Assembly: GCA_903861005.1 (NCBI GenBank)
Contig: CAIOSP010000204.1
Coordinates: 19,824 to 83,823, forward strand
Reading direction: 5' to 3'
DNA from: an uncultured Pseudomonadota bacterium
GTDB lineage: Bacteria; Myxococcota_A; UBA796; GCA-2862545
Length of the DNA: 64,000 bases
The translations under genes were made by a program, and so were the position numbers. The number at the start of each line of letters is the position of its first letter. Position 1 is the first letter of the stretch. Below the pieces are notes generated by a model. The model had not been told where the DNA came from, did no database searches, and saw nothing but the letters and a program-made list of their open reading frames with translations. This document shows positions 25,378-33,018 of the stretch, piece after piece.

Positions 25378-26652
25378 TCAGGCCCGGCCGAACCGTCGGC
25401 GCGCCTGGGCGGCGAGCGCCTCGCGATCGTCCGGGTGGGCGACGCCGACGAGCGCGTCAGCGCGCTGGCGCAGGTTCTTGCCGTACAGGTCGGCGATGCC
25501 GTGCTCGGTCACGATGTAGCGGACGTGGGCGCGCGTGGTGACGACGCCCGCGCCGCCGGTCAGCTGGTGCACGATGCGCGCCTTGCCCTTGCTGGTGCGC
25601 GAAGGCAGCGCGAGGATCGCCTTGCCGCCTTCGGACAGGGTGGCGCCGCGGATGAAGTCCATCTGGCCGCCGACGCCCGAGTAGATCGACTCGCCGATCG
25701 AGTCCGCCGCCACCTGGCCGGTGAGGTCGACCTCAATCGCGCTGTTGATCGCCGTCATGCGCGGCATCTGCCGGATGATCGTGGTGTCGTTGACGTAGGC
25801 GCAGTCGCGGACCTCGACGTTGGGGTTGTCGTCGACGAAGTCGTAGAGCTTGCGCGAGCCCATCAGGAAGCTGGTGACGGTGCGGCCGCGCTGACGCGTC
25901 TTGTGCTCGTTGGTGACCACGCCGCGCTCGATCAGAGGCAGCAGGCCGTCGCTGAACATCTCGGTGTGTACGCCCAAGGCCCGGTGGTGGGTGAGCGCCG
26001 CCAGCACGGCGTCGGGGATGCCGCCGATCCCCATCTGGAGCGTGGCGCCGTCCTCCACCATGCCCGCGACCAGCTGACCGATCGCGGCCTCGATCGGGCC
26101 TGCCGTGCCGACGGGGTGCTCGGGCAGCGCGACGTCCACTGGCACCAGCGCGGCGAAGCGCGACACGTGGATGGCGCCGTCGCCCAAGGTGCGAGGCATG
26201 CGCGGGTTGACCTGCGCGATGAGCACGCGCGCGGTCTCGGACGCGGCGAGTGCTGCGTCCACGGAGGTGCCGAGCGAGACGTAGCCGTGCGCGTCGGGCG
26301 TCGAGACATGCAGGAGTGCTGAGTCCAGCGGGAGCACGCCGCGGCGGAAGAGCAGCGGCACCTCGGACAGGAAGACCGGCATGTAGTCGGCCCGACCCTC
26401 GGCCACCGCGCGCCGCATGTTCGCGCCGCAGAAGAAGGCGTTGGGCCGGAACGCGTGCGACACCTCGGGCGCCGCGTGCGGTGCGGTGCCCTCCAGGTGC
26501 AGGTGCACCGTCTCCACGTGGCGGAGCGTGTCGGCGCGTCGGGTGAGCGCGTCGAGCAGGACGGACGGCGTGGCGGCCGCCCCCTGGACGAACACGCGCC
26601 AGCCAGACTCGATAAGCGCGACGGCTTCATCGGCGGTGCAGAGGTTGGACAT
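25378..26652 (-). CDS. Acetyl-CoA hydrolase/transferase family protein (4-hydroxybutyrate CoA-transferase-like)
   Basis: 424 residues, the family's usual length. Conserved segments include LHVSTPDAHGYVSLGTSVD, TLQMGIGGIPDAVLAALTHH, TSFLMGSRKLYDFVDDNP, SGVGGQMDFIRGATLSEGGK and VRYIVTEHGIADLYGKN. These define the acetyl-CoA hydrolase/transferase family, which moves CoA between acetate and other short acids. The exact acid partner cannot be read from the sequence. ATG at 26652 is chosen by family alignment; the RBS is weak. Cytoplasmic. It is divergent from the NnrU-family gene across a 164-base gap. Confidence 0.88.
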   Translation of the reverse strand: MSNLCTADEAVALIESGWRVFVQGAAATPSVLLDALTRRADTLRHVETVHLHLEGTAPHAAPEVSHAFRPNAFFCGANMRRAVAEGRADYMPVFLSEVPLLFRRGVLPLDSALLHVSTPDAHGYVSLGTSVDAALAASETARVLIAQVNPRMPRTLGDGAIHVSRFAALVPVDVALPEHPVGTAGPIEAAIGQLVAGMVEDGATLQMGIGGIPDAVLAALTHHRALGVHTEMFSDGLLPLIERGVVTNEHKTRQRGRTVTSFLMGSRKLYDFVDDNPNVEVRDCAYVNDTTIIRQMPRMTAINSAIEVDLTGQVAADSIGESIYSGVGGQMDFIRGATLSEGGKAILALPSRTSKGKARIVHQLTGGAGVVTTRAHVRYIVTEHGIADLYGKNLRQRADALVGVAHPDDREALAAQARRRFGRA

Positions 26653-26699
26653 GGCGCGACGGTACCGCGTCTTGCGTGCTTCGACCAGCCGGACACCTC

Positions 26700-26753
26700 G
26701 TGTGGGCGCGGATCCTCGCCCCGTGGGTGGGGGCGCTGTAGGATCCGCCACAC
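26700..26753. repeat. Bulged inverted repeat in a divergent promoter region
   Basis: GTGTG-GGC-GCGGATCC on the left pairs with GGATCCGC-CACAC on the right: 13 base pairs with a 3-base bulge and a 25-base loop. It lies between the divergent CoA-transferase and NnrU genes. It could be an operator or an RNA hairpin in either leader. Confidence 0.35.
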
Positions 26754-26816
26754 CTTTGGGGACATGCGTCGCGGACACCTTCCCGGCGCGCCCAGAGCCA
26801 CCCGGAGCGCGTCGCC

Positions 26817-27389
26817 ATGACCCCCTTGATCGTCGGCCTGCTGCTCTTCCTGGGCGCGCACTCGGTGTCGGTCGTCGCCGATGCGTGGCGCAACGCGATG
26901 GTCGAACGGCTCGGAGAAGGCGCTTGGAAAGGTGTCTACTCGCTGGTTTCTGCGGCCGGCCTGGGCCTGATCGTCTACGGCTACTCGGTCGCGCGTGGGT
27001 CGCCTGCGGTGCTCTACGTGCCGCCGCCCGGCCTGCGGCACCTGTCCTTCCTCGTGATGCTGCCCGTTTTCCCGCTGCTGCTCGCGGCCTACCTGCCCGG
27101 CCGGATCAAGAGCGCGACCCGGCACCCCATGCTGCTCGCCACGCTGCTGTGGGGCGTCGCGCACCTGCTGGTGAACGGCATGGCCGCCGACGTGGCGCTG
27201 TTCGGAGGCGTGGCGCTGTGGGCGCTGTTCGATCTCCTGTCGTTCACGCGCCGCACGCCGCGACCGCTCCAGACCGCGCCTGCGGGGCCGTTCAACGACG
27301 TGTTCGCGGTGGTCGGCGGGCTGGTGACCTACGCGGTGATCCTGATGTGGGCTCACCGCGCGCTGATCGGCGTCAGCCCGCTCGGCTGA
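26817..27389 (+). CDS. NnrU family membrane protein
   Basis: 190 residues with five to six membrane helices. Diagnostic segments are LLLFLGAHSVSVVADAWRN at the N-terminus, IKSATRHPMLLATLLWGVAHLLVNG in the middle, and a short helix after ALWALFDLL. NnrU proteins accompany nitrogen oxide metabolism in some bacteria and are related to isoprenoid/haem-linked NnrU/NnrS families; no denitrification gene is present here. Inner membrane. Its stop directly abuts the stop of the convergent lipoprotein gene with no bases between. Confidence 0.82.
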   Translation: MTPLIVGLLLFLGAHSVSVVADAWRNAMVERLGEGAWKGVYSLVSAAGLGLIVYGYSVARGSPAVLYVPPPGLRHLSFLVMLPVFPLLLAAYLPGRIKSATRHPMLLATLLWGVAHLLVNGMAADVALFGGVALWALFDLLSFTRRTPRPLQTAPAGPFNDVFAVVGGLVTYAVILMWAHRALIGVSPLG

Positions 27390-28559
27390 TCACGGCGACG
27401 TGTGGTGCAGGATCGTCAGCTTGGCCGAGATGTCCTGCGTGCCGTCGATCACGCCGAGCGCGTGCGGGTCCTGGATGCCCAAGATCTGGATGGACGCGAA
27501 CGCGGTGACGAAGCGGCCGGTGATCTGGAGGCCCTCGGTCTTGTCCAGGCCCGGGCAGGGGATCGCGGTGGAGGTGAACGACTCGTGGCACGCGCCCGCG
27601 ACCTGCACCCAGGTGACGTCCGCGGCGAGCGCGGCGTGGGAGAAGGCGGAGTCGCTTGGGTTCGACGAGCTCTGGCTCAGCATCAGGATGGGGCGCGTCG
27701 CGGTGGCCCAGCCGGCGTCGGCCACCAGGTCCTGACCCGCGCTGCCGTCGAGCGGGAGCACGGCCGCCACGCGCGGATCGTCGACCGAGCCCGAGTACGC
27801 CTCAGCGGCGTACTCGCACTCGGGCTGCGTCGGGTCGGCGTCGCAGCGGGCGAGGATCTCGGTCGGGTTGAGGGTGGCGCCGGAGAACAGCCAGGTGGTC
27901 TGCGCGCCGAAGCTGTGGCCCATCACCAGCACCTTGGAGGTGTCGACGCGGCCGTGCAGCGGGTGGTCGGCCGGCAGCGCCTCGATCGCGTCGATCGTGG
28001 CGCGCACGTCCTCCACGCGGGTCATCGAGAAGGTGACGGCGCGCGGCTCGATGTTGTTGTCGAGGGTGTTGCCGAGGTGATCGGGCGCGGCAGCGACCCA
28101 GCCCTGCGCGACCAGGTGACGCAGGATGGGGGAGTCGTTCCCGCCCCAGGCCTGGCTTCCGTGCGAGTAGACGACGAGCGGCAGCTTGCAGCGCGGCGCC
28201 GGGTCGGCGAACGGGGCGTCGACGAACGCGTGCGGGTCGGCGAACGCGCCGCGGTAGGCGGCCGTCGGCCCGGTCGTGGCGTCCGAAGGGTACCAGAGGT
28301 CCCAGGGGATGGTGCGCGGCTGGCCGCTCCAGCTCACGTCGTAGGTGAGCTCCATCTGGTTGAAGCCCGTGTTCTTCTCGTCCCAGTCGAGTGAGGGCAT
28401 GACGGGATCGCAGTTCACCGCGACGTCCGTGTCCGCGTCGGTGTCACCGGAGCCGGCGCCGCCGTCACACGCAGAGAGCAGCGCGCACGCCAGGATCGGC
28501 GAGGCCAGGGTCAAGGTGCGGAGAGACAGAGAGAACAACGGCGCCTCCAGGGGGCTCAT
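27390..28559 (-). CDS. Alpha/beta-hydrolase lipoprotein with Asp/Thr tether
   Basis: 389 residues. The signal peptide ends in ACALLSAC, then comes the tether GDTDADTDVAVN, so the enzyme is lipid-anchored outside the cytoplasm. The hydrolase fold shows LPLVVYSHGSQAWGGN (oxyanion region), the nucleophile elbow VMGHSFGAQTTWLF, an acid candidate in LPLDGSAGQD, and a His late in the chain (GACHESFT). The overall order resembles platelet-activating-factor acetylhydrolase-like and dienelactone-like esterases. The substrate is unknown. ATG at 28559 lies only 41 bases from the divergent DTW gene, so the two share a short promoter region. Confidence 0.82.
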   Translation of the reverse strand: MSPLEAPLFSLSLRTLTLASPILACALLSACDGGAGSGDTDADTDVAVNCDPVMPSLDWDEKNTGFNQMELTYDVSWSGQPRTIPWDLWYPSDATTGPTAAYRGAFADPHAFVDAPFADPAPRCKLPLVVYSHGSQAWGGNDSPILRHLVAQGWVAAAPDHLGNTLDNNIEPRAVTFSMTRVEDVRATIDAIEALPADHPLHGRVDTSKVLVMGHSFGAQTTWLFSGATLNPTEILARCDADPTQPECEYAAEAYSGSVDDPRVAAVLPLDGSAGQDLVADAGWATATRPILMLSQSSSNPSDSAFSHAALAADVTWVQVAGACHESFTSTAIPCPGLDKTEGLQITGRFVTAFASIQILGIQDPHALGVIDGTQDISAKLTILHHTSP

Positions 28560-28600
28560 CGGCCCGTCGCGCAGGCTACCATGTTTGCCCGAGGGCCGAC

Positions 28601-29266
28601 ATGAGTCGACGGAGCAATGGCGAGGCGCGGTGTCCCCGCTGCCGGATGCACGCGAGCCTGTGCTTGTGCGATCGCATCCCCACCCTGCACACGCGCACGC
28701 GGCTGGTGCTGTTCCTGCATCACCGTGAGGACGCCAAGACCACCAACACCGGGCGCCTGGCGACCCAGTGCTTGTCGAACAGCGAGGTGATCCTGCGCGG
28801 CGTGGAGGGCGTAGAGGCGGCGCGCTTCGAGGCCCCTCCGGGCTCGCGTCCGCTCCTCCTCTTCCCCGACGAGAACGCCACGCCGTTGACCGAGTTCGTC
28901 GGGTCGGCCGAGCCCATCACGCTCATTGTGCCCGACGGGACGTGGCGTCAGGCGGCCAAGGTTCGCCACCGGGTCCCGGGCCTGGCGGACGTGACGACGG
29001 TGTCGCTGCCCCCCGATGGCGCGGAGACCACCTACCGCCTCCGCAACGAGACCCGTGAGGGCGGCCTGGCGACCTTTGAGGCGATCGCGCGAGCCTTTGG
29101 TGTGCTGGAGGGGGCGGACGCGGAGCGCGCGATGGACGACGTGTTCCGCACCATGGTCGATCGGACGCTTTGGTCACGCGGGGTGATCGGGGTCGACCAG
29201 ATCTTTGGCGGCGTGCCCGAGGGTGCGGTTCGGCACGATCCTCGGAGCGGCGTGGGGGCGCGTTAA
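28601..29266 (+). CDS. DTW domain protein, probable tRNA-uridine aminocarboxypropyltransferase
   Basis: 221 residues. A Cys cluster at the N-terminus (CPRCRMHASLCLCDRIP) is followed by LVLFLHHREDAKTTNTGRLA and the signature VPDGTWRQAAKVRHR, a DGTW variant of the DTW motif. Family members (TapT, YfiP type) transfer an aminocarboxypropyl group from S-adenosylmethionine to uridine at position 47 of tRNA. The C-terminal region matches with YRLRNETREGGLATFEAIARA. Cytoplasmic. Divergent from the esterase lipoprotein and followed after 31 bases by another lipoprotein gene. Confidence 0.87.
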   Translation: MSRRSNGEARCPRCRMHASLCLCDRIPTLHTRTRLVLFLHHREDAKTTNTGRLATQCLSNSEVILRGVEGVEAARFEAPPGSRPLLLFPDENATPLTEFVGSAEPITLIVPDGTWRQAAKVRHRVPGLADVTTVSLPPDGAETTYRLRNETREGGLATFEAIARAFGVLEGADAERAMDDVFRTMVDRTLWSRGVIGVDQIFGGVPEGAVRHDPRSGVGAR

Positions 29267-29297
29267 ACGCGACGCTCCCTGAGTCCGTGAGGTTCGC

Positions 29298-30218
29298 GTG
29301 TCTGCTCGGCTGATCGTCTGCCTGACCCTGCTGTCCGCTTGCGCCGGCGCCGCCGATGAGCCCGACTCCGACGACACGGACGTCGTCGCCGACGTGCTCC
29401 CTGGGTGCCCGACCTACGCGCCGGGCGTGTCCGCGGGCGTGCTCGCGTCCGACCAACTCGACGAGGTGAGCGGCATCGCCGGCAGCCGGACCTTCCCCGG
29501 GACTTGGTGGATGCACAACGACTCCGGCGACGCCGCGCGGGTGTTCGCGGTGTCGCCCGATGGTGCGACGGCGACAGAGTTCACGTTCCCCGACGTCATC
29601 GCCGTCGACTGGGAGGACATGGCGCTGGCGCCGGACGGCGACGCGTGGTCGCTCGTCATGGGCGACATCGGCGACAACTTCTCGCTCCGGCCGGAGATCC
29701 TGCTGTGGCGCGTGCCCGAGCCCGATCCGTCGCAGCCGGGCCCCACCGCCGCGCCCGAGGCCTTCCACCTGCACTACCCGGACGGCCCGCACAACGCAGA
29801 GACCCTGATGGTCGATCCGCGCAACGGCGACGTGTACGTCGTCTCCAAGATCTCGGACGTGGCGACGCAGGTCACGGTTGTGTTCCGCGCGGCGGCCCCG
29901 CTGGTGGACGGCGCGACCATGGAGGAGGTGGCGACGCTGGAGTTTGGCGGCGCGACGCTCCCCGGCAGCGTGCTCACCACCGGCGGCGACATCTCACCGG
30001 ACGGCGATCGCATCGTGATCCGCACCTACGACTCCGCGTTCGTGTGGCGACGGACTCCGCACGCGACCGTCGCCGAGGCGCTCGCGACCGAGGCCTGCGT
30101 GGTGCCCCTGGCCACCGAGACGCAGGGTGAGTCGATCGCCTGGGACCCGCAGACCGGGGGCTACGCGACCGTGAGCGAATTCCTGCACCCCGACCTGTGG
30201 ACGTTCGCGCCCCAGTAG
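29298..30218 (+). CDS. Secreted lipoprotein, beta-propeller-like, Asp/Thr tether
   Basis: 306 residues from a GTG at 29298. The signal peptide ends in CLTLLSAC, followed by a short acidic tether (DEPDSDDTDVV). The mature part has repeated four-strand blades with DWEDMALAPDG, DIGDNFSLR, VDPRNGDVYVVSK and DISPDGDRIVIRTYD, consistent with a propeller fold of about six blades. No catalytic motif is recognised. It is probably an outer-membrane or surface-anchored protein. A hairpin 26 bases after the stop may terminate it. Confidence 0.75.
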   Translation: MSARLIVCLTLLSACAGAADEPDSDDTDVVADVLPGCPTYAPGVSAGVLASDQLDEVSGIAGSRTFPGTWWMHNDSGDAARVFAVSPDGATATEFTFPDVIAVDWEDMALAPDGDAWSLVMGDIGDNFSLRPEILLWRVPEPDPSQPGPTAAPEAFHLHYPDGPHNAETLMVDPRNGDVYVVSKISDVATQVTVVFRAAAPLVDGATMEEVATLEFGGATLPGSVLTTGGDISPDGDRIVIRTYDSAFVWRRTPHATVAEALATEACVVPLATETQGESIAWDPQTGGYATVSEFLHPDLWTFAPQ

Positions 30219-30243
30219 CGGCAAGCGCGCGAAGGTTGGCGGT

Positions 30244-30267
30244 GGCCCCTGAAAAGGCCAAGGGGCC
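30244..30267 (+). terminator. Hairpin after the beta-propeller lipoprotein gene
   Basis: GGCCCCT and AGGGGCC form a perfect 7-bp stem around a 10-base loop. There is no T-tract, so termination would need Rho or another factor. It separates two lipoprotein genes. Confidence 0.45.
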
Positions 30268-30307
30268 TGTCCGATAGGGGGGGCGCACCTCACCCCAGGG
30301 GCCGACC

Positions 30308-31786
30308 ATGCGCTACCTCGTTCGCACGCTCCCTCTCTCCCTCGCGCTCGCTTGCAGCTCCGGGTCCGGACCGAGCACCGACACCGACTCGCCTGACGGC
30401 GGATCCGACACTGACGTCGCAGGCGGGGGCGGCGACGGTGGGGGAGGCGGTCAGGCCGACTTCACGGTCACCGGGCGCGCGCCGGGCGCGGGATCGCTGC
30501 GCATGCGACACGCGGTCGATGGGCCTCGGACCGTGAGCCACGTGATGGCGGTGGACCCGTCGGGCGGCGCTGCGGAGCGGGTGCTCGCGCCGGTCGGCGC
30601 GGACGGGACGTTCACGCTCGCGCTGCGCGCCGGGCGGCCCTACGTGCTCGTGTTCGTCGACGACAGCGCGGTGGGCGTCGACATGGTGGTGGGCGTGTTC
30701 CACGCGGAGACCCTCGACACGATCGCCACGCTGGAGCCGGGGAGCGCGCTCGACCTGGGCGACGTGGCGGTGGACGCGGGCGCGGCCTCGACGCCGCTCG
30801 ACTACGACACCTTGCTGAGCGATCTCGGGCTGGATCCAGCGCTTGCGCTCACGCTCGGCGCCGTCGACGACCTGTCGCTGCGCTACGCCAACCCGGACAT
30901 CGACGCGGACGGCGAGATCGACCTGCTCCAGGGCCACACCTTCGGCCTGGACTTTCACGTCCGCGCGACGCTGCGGGTGGGCCCGGGCGGGGCCTCGCTG
31001 CGGGTCAGCGATCTGCTCGACGCGTTCCCGGCGGGGGACGGCCCGACGGTTGCGACGCCCGACTTCGGGCTGACGTCGATCTACGCGCTCTACCCCTCGA
31101 CCTTCGACGCCACGTCCTATGTGGACATGAGCGCGATGCCGCCTGTCCTCGCCGCCGGCGCCACGTTTACGGCGACGCAGACGGATGGCTCGACGCCGTC
31201 GGCGCCGACGTCGTTCAGCGGCCTGGGCTTTGGCGACACCCGCGGTTGGGGGCCGGACTACGACCTCGCGCGGGGCGTGGAGCTGCCTGGCTCGTCCGGA
31301 TCGCCGGCGACCTTGGTCTTTGGGCTGGGCGCGACCCGCACCTCGCTGACCTTCTCGAACGTGGTCACCCGCACGCGCGCCACGTTCACCGATCAGGGGA
31401 CGCTCATGCCCTTCGTCCGGCTGGACACGACGGACGGCGTGATCACGGGCGTCTCCTGGGTTTGGAAGCAGCGCCTCAACGCCGACATCTGGGTGGACGC
31501 GAGCGCGGACGAGATCGCGCTGTTGGTGAGCGACTCGGGCGCGTTCGTCGACTTTCACGTGCTCCCCGCGTGGGACCACGAGATCGGCGTGTCGCTCGGT
31601 CAGGCGCCCACGGGCAGCCTGCTGCTGACCGACCCGCTGGTGCACCTGTCGAACGTCAGCGCGTCGGATCTGACCACGCTGACCGCGTCTCAGGTCTGCG
31701 GCATGGCGGTCAGCTACGACGACAAGCTCGGCCTGCGCGTGTTCGCAGGCGGGGCTGACCCTGATCCGGGCGTCAGCTGCTGGTAG
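30308..31786 (+). CDS. Secreted lipoprotein with Asp/Thr/Gly-rich tether, function unknown
   Basis: 492 residues. The signal peptide ends in LSLALACS, then an Asp/Thr and poly-Gly tether (STDTDSPDGGSDTDVAGGGG and a GGGGG run). The mature protein is beta-rich. An N-terminal part resembles a carboxypeptidase-regulatory-like or transthyretin-like module (VGADGTFTLALRAGRPYVLVF). The rest has no recognised motif apart from an EF-hand-like DIDADGEIDLLQ at about residue 200. Probably surface anchored. It has the same type of tether as three other lipoproteins in the window. Confidence 0.7.
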   Translation: MRYLVRTLPLSLALACSSGSGPSTDTDSPDGGSDTDVAGGGGDGGGGGQADFTVTGRAPGAGSLRMRHAVDGPRTVSHVMAVDPSGGAAERVLAPVGADGTFTLALRAGRPYVLVFVDDSAVGVDMVVGVFHAETLDTIATLEPGSALDLGDVAVDAGAASTPLDYDTLLSDLGLDPALALTLGAVDDLSLRYANPDIDADGEIDLLQGHTFGLDFHVRATLRVGPGGASLRVSDLLDAFPAGDGPTVATPDFGLTSIYALYPSTFDATSYVDMSAMPPVLAAGATFTATQTDGSTPSAPTSFSGLGFGDTRGWGPDYDLARGVELPGSSGSPATLVFGLGATRTSLTFSNVVTRTRATFTDQGTLMPFVRLDTTDGVITGVSWVWKQRLNADIWVDASADEIALLVSDSGAFVDFHVLPAWDHEIGVSLGQAPTGSLLLTDPLVHLSNVSASDLTTLTASQVCGMAVSYDDKLGLRVFAGGADPDPGVSCW

Positions 31787-31875
31787 AACACCAGATTCTT
31801 CGCGCCTGTGACGCTTCCGTCTGCAATAGACCCGACCGTGTGTCGATGTGTGCAGAGTAGAGAGGGTCTACCACG

Positions 31876-33018
31876 ATGCAGCTTGCCTCCACGACTTGGA
31901 CGCTCCCCTCCGGCTGGGCGTCACCCCTCGCGACCGAGTTGGACTCTGCGGGGACCCTGGTGTGCGTGTTCGGGCCGTCCGAGCAGGCCACGGTGGCGGC
32001 CGCGCTCGCCGACGTGCGCGCGGCCTTCCCGCGGTCGACGATCGCGGGCTGCTCCACCGCAGGGGAGATCGCGGGCGACTCCGTCTACGACGACACGCTG
32101 GTCGTGACCGTCGCTCGGTTCGACCGCGCTTGGGTTCGCCTGGCGACGGCGCCGGTCTCCGGCGCTGAGCAGTCCTTTGAGGCCGGATCCGCGCTCGGTC
32201 GCGAGCTGCTGGGTGACGAGCTGCGCTCGGTCACGGTGCTGTCCGACGGCCTGCAGGTCAACGGCAGCGAGCTCGTGCGCGGGTTGCTCGCCGAGCTGCC
32301 CGCCGAGGTCACGGTGTCCGGTGGCTTGGCCGGCGATGGCGCGCGCTTCGAGCGCACCTGGGTGCTCGTCGACGGCGCGCCGGTGAGCGGCGTCGTCACC
32401 GCGATCGGCCTGTACGGCCCGGTGGTGGTGACGACCGGATCGCGCGGCGGCTGGGATCCGTTCGGCCCCGAGCGGCGGGTGACGCGCTCCGTCGGAAACG
32501 TGCTCTACGAGCTGGACGGTCGCCCCGCGCTGGAGCTTTACAAGGAGTACCTCGGCGACTTGGCGGCGGGGCTGCCAGGCACGGCGCTGCTCTTCCCGCT
32601 CGCGGTGCGCGTCGGCGGCGACGAGGCGGACCCTCTGGTGCGCACCGTGCTGAGCGTCGACGAGCAGGCGCAGTCGATGACGTTCGCGGGCGACGTGCCC
32701 CAGGGCTGCCTGGCGCGGCTGATGCGCGCGAACACCGACCGACTGATCCGCGGCGCGCACGACGCGGCGACGGCGGCGGGCGAGGGCATGGCAGGCGACG
32801 GGCCCGCGCTGGTGCTCGCGATCAGCTGCGTCGGCCGACGGCTCGTGCTCAAGCAGCGCGTCGACGAGGAGGTGGAGGCCACGCTGGAGGCGATGCCCCC
32901 GGGCAGCGCGCAGATCGGGTTTTACTCCTATGGCGAGATATCGCCGTCCGGCCTATCGCTGTGTGAGTTGCACAATCAGACCATGACGCTCACCACGGTG
33001 CGGGAAGCCGATGCATGA
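31876..33018 (+). CDS. FIST domain sensor protein
   Basis: 380 residues with FIST_N and FIST_C sensory domains. FIST_N: STIAGCSTAGEIAGDSVYDDTL, then VTVLSDGLQVNGSELVRGL and VSGGLAGDGARFE. FIST_C: GRPALELYKEYLG, FAGDVPQGCLARLMRAN, and the closing PPGSAQIGFYSYGEISP. FIST proteins are cytoplasmic small-ligand sensors, usually for amino acids, that act with signalling domains encoded in the same protein or operon. ATG at 31876 is preceded by GAGGG. The gene overlaps the next, a PAS-GGDEF-EAL gene, by 8 bp, so the two very probably form one sensory unit. Confidence 0.92.
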   Translation: MQLASTTWTLPSGWASPLATELDSAGTLVCVFGPSEQATVAAALADVRAAFPRSTIAGCSTAGEIAGDSVYDDTLVVTVARFDRAWVRLATAPVSGAEQSFEAGSALGRELLGDELRSVTVLSDGLQVNGSELVRGLLAELPAEVTVSGGLAGDGARFERTWVLVDGAPVSGVVTAIGLYGPVVVTTGSRGGWDPFGPERRVTRSVGNVLYELDGRPALELYKEYLGDLAAGLPGTALLFPLAVRVGGDEADPLVRTVLSVDEQAQSMTFAGDVPQGCLARLMRANTDRLIRGAHDAATAAGEGMAGDGPALVLAISCVGRRLVLKQRVDEEVEATLEAMPPGSAQIGFYSYGEISPSGLSLCELHNQTMTLTTVREADA

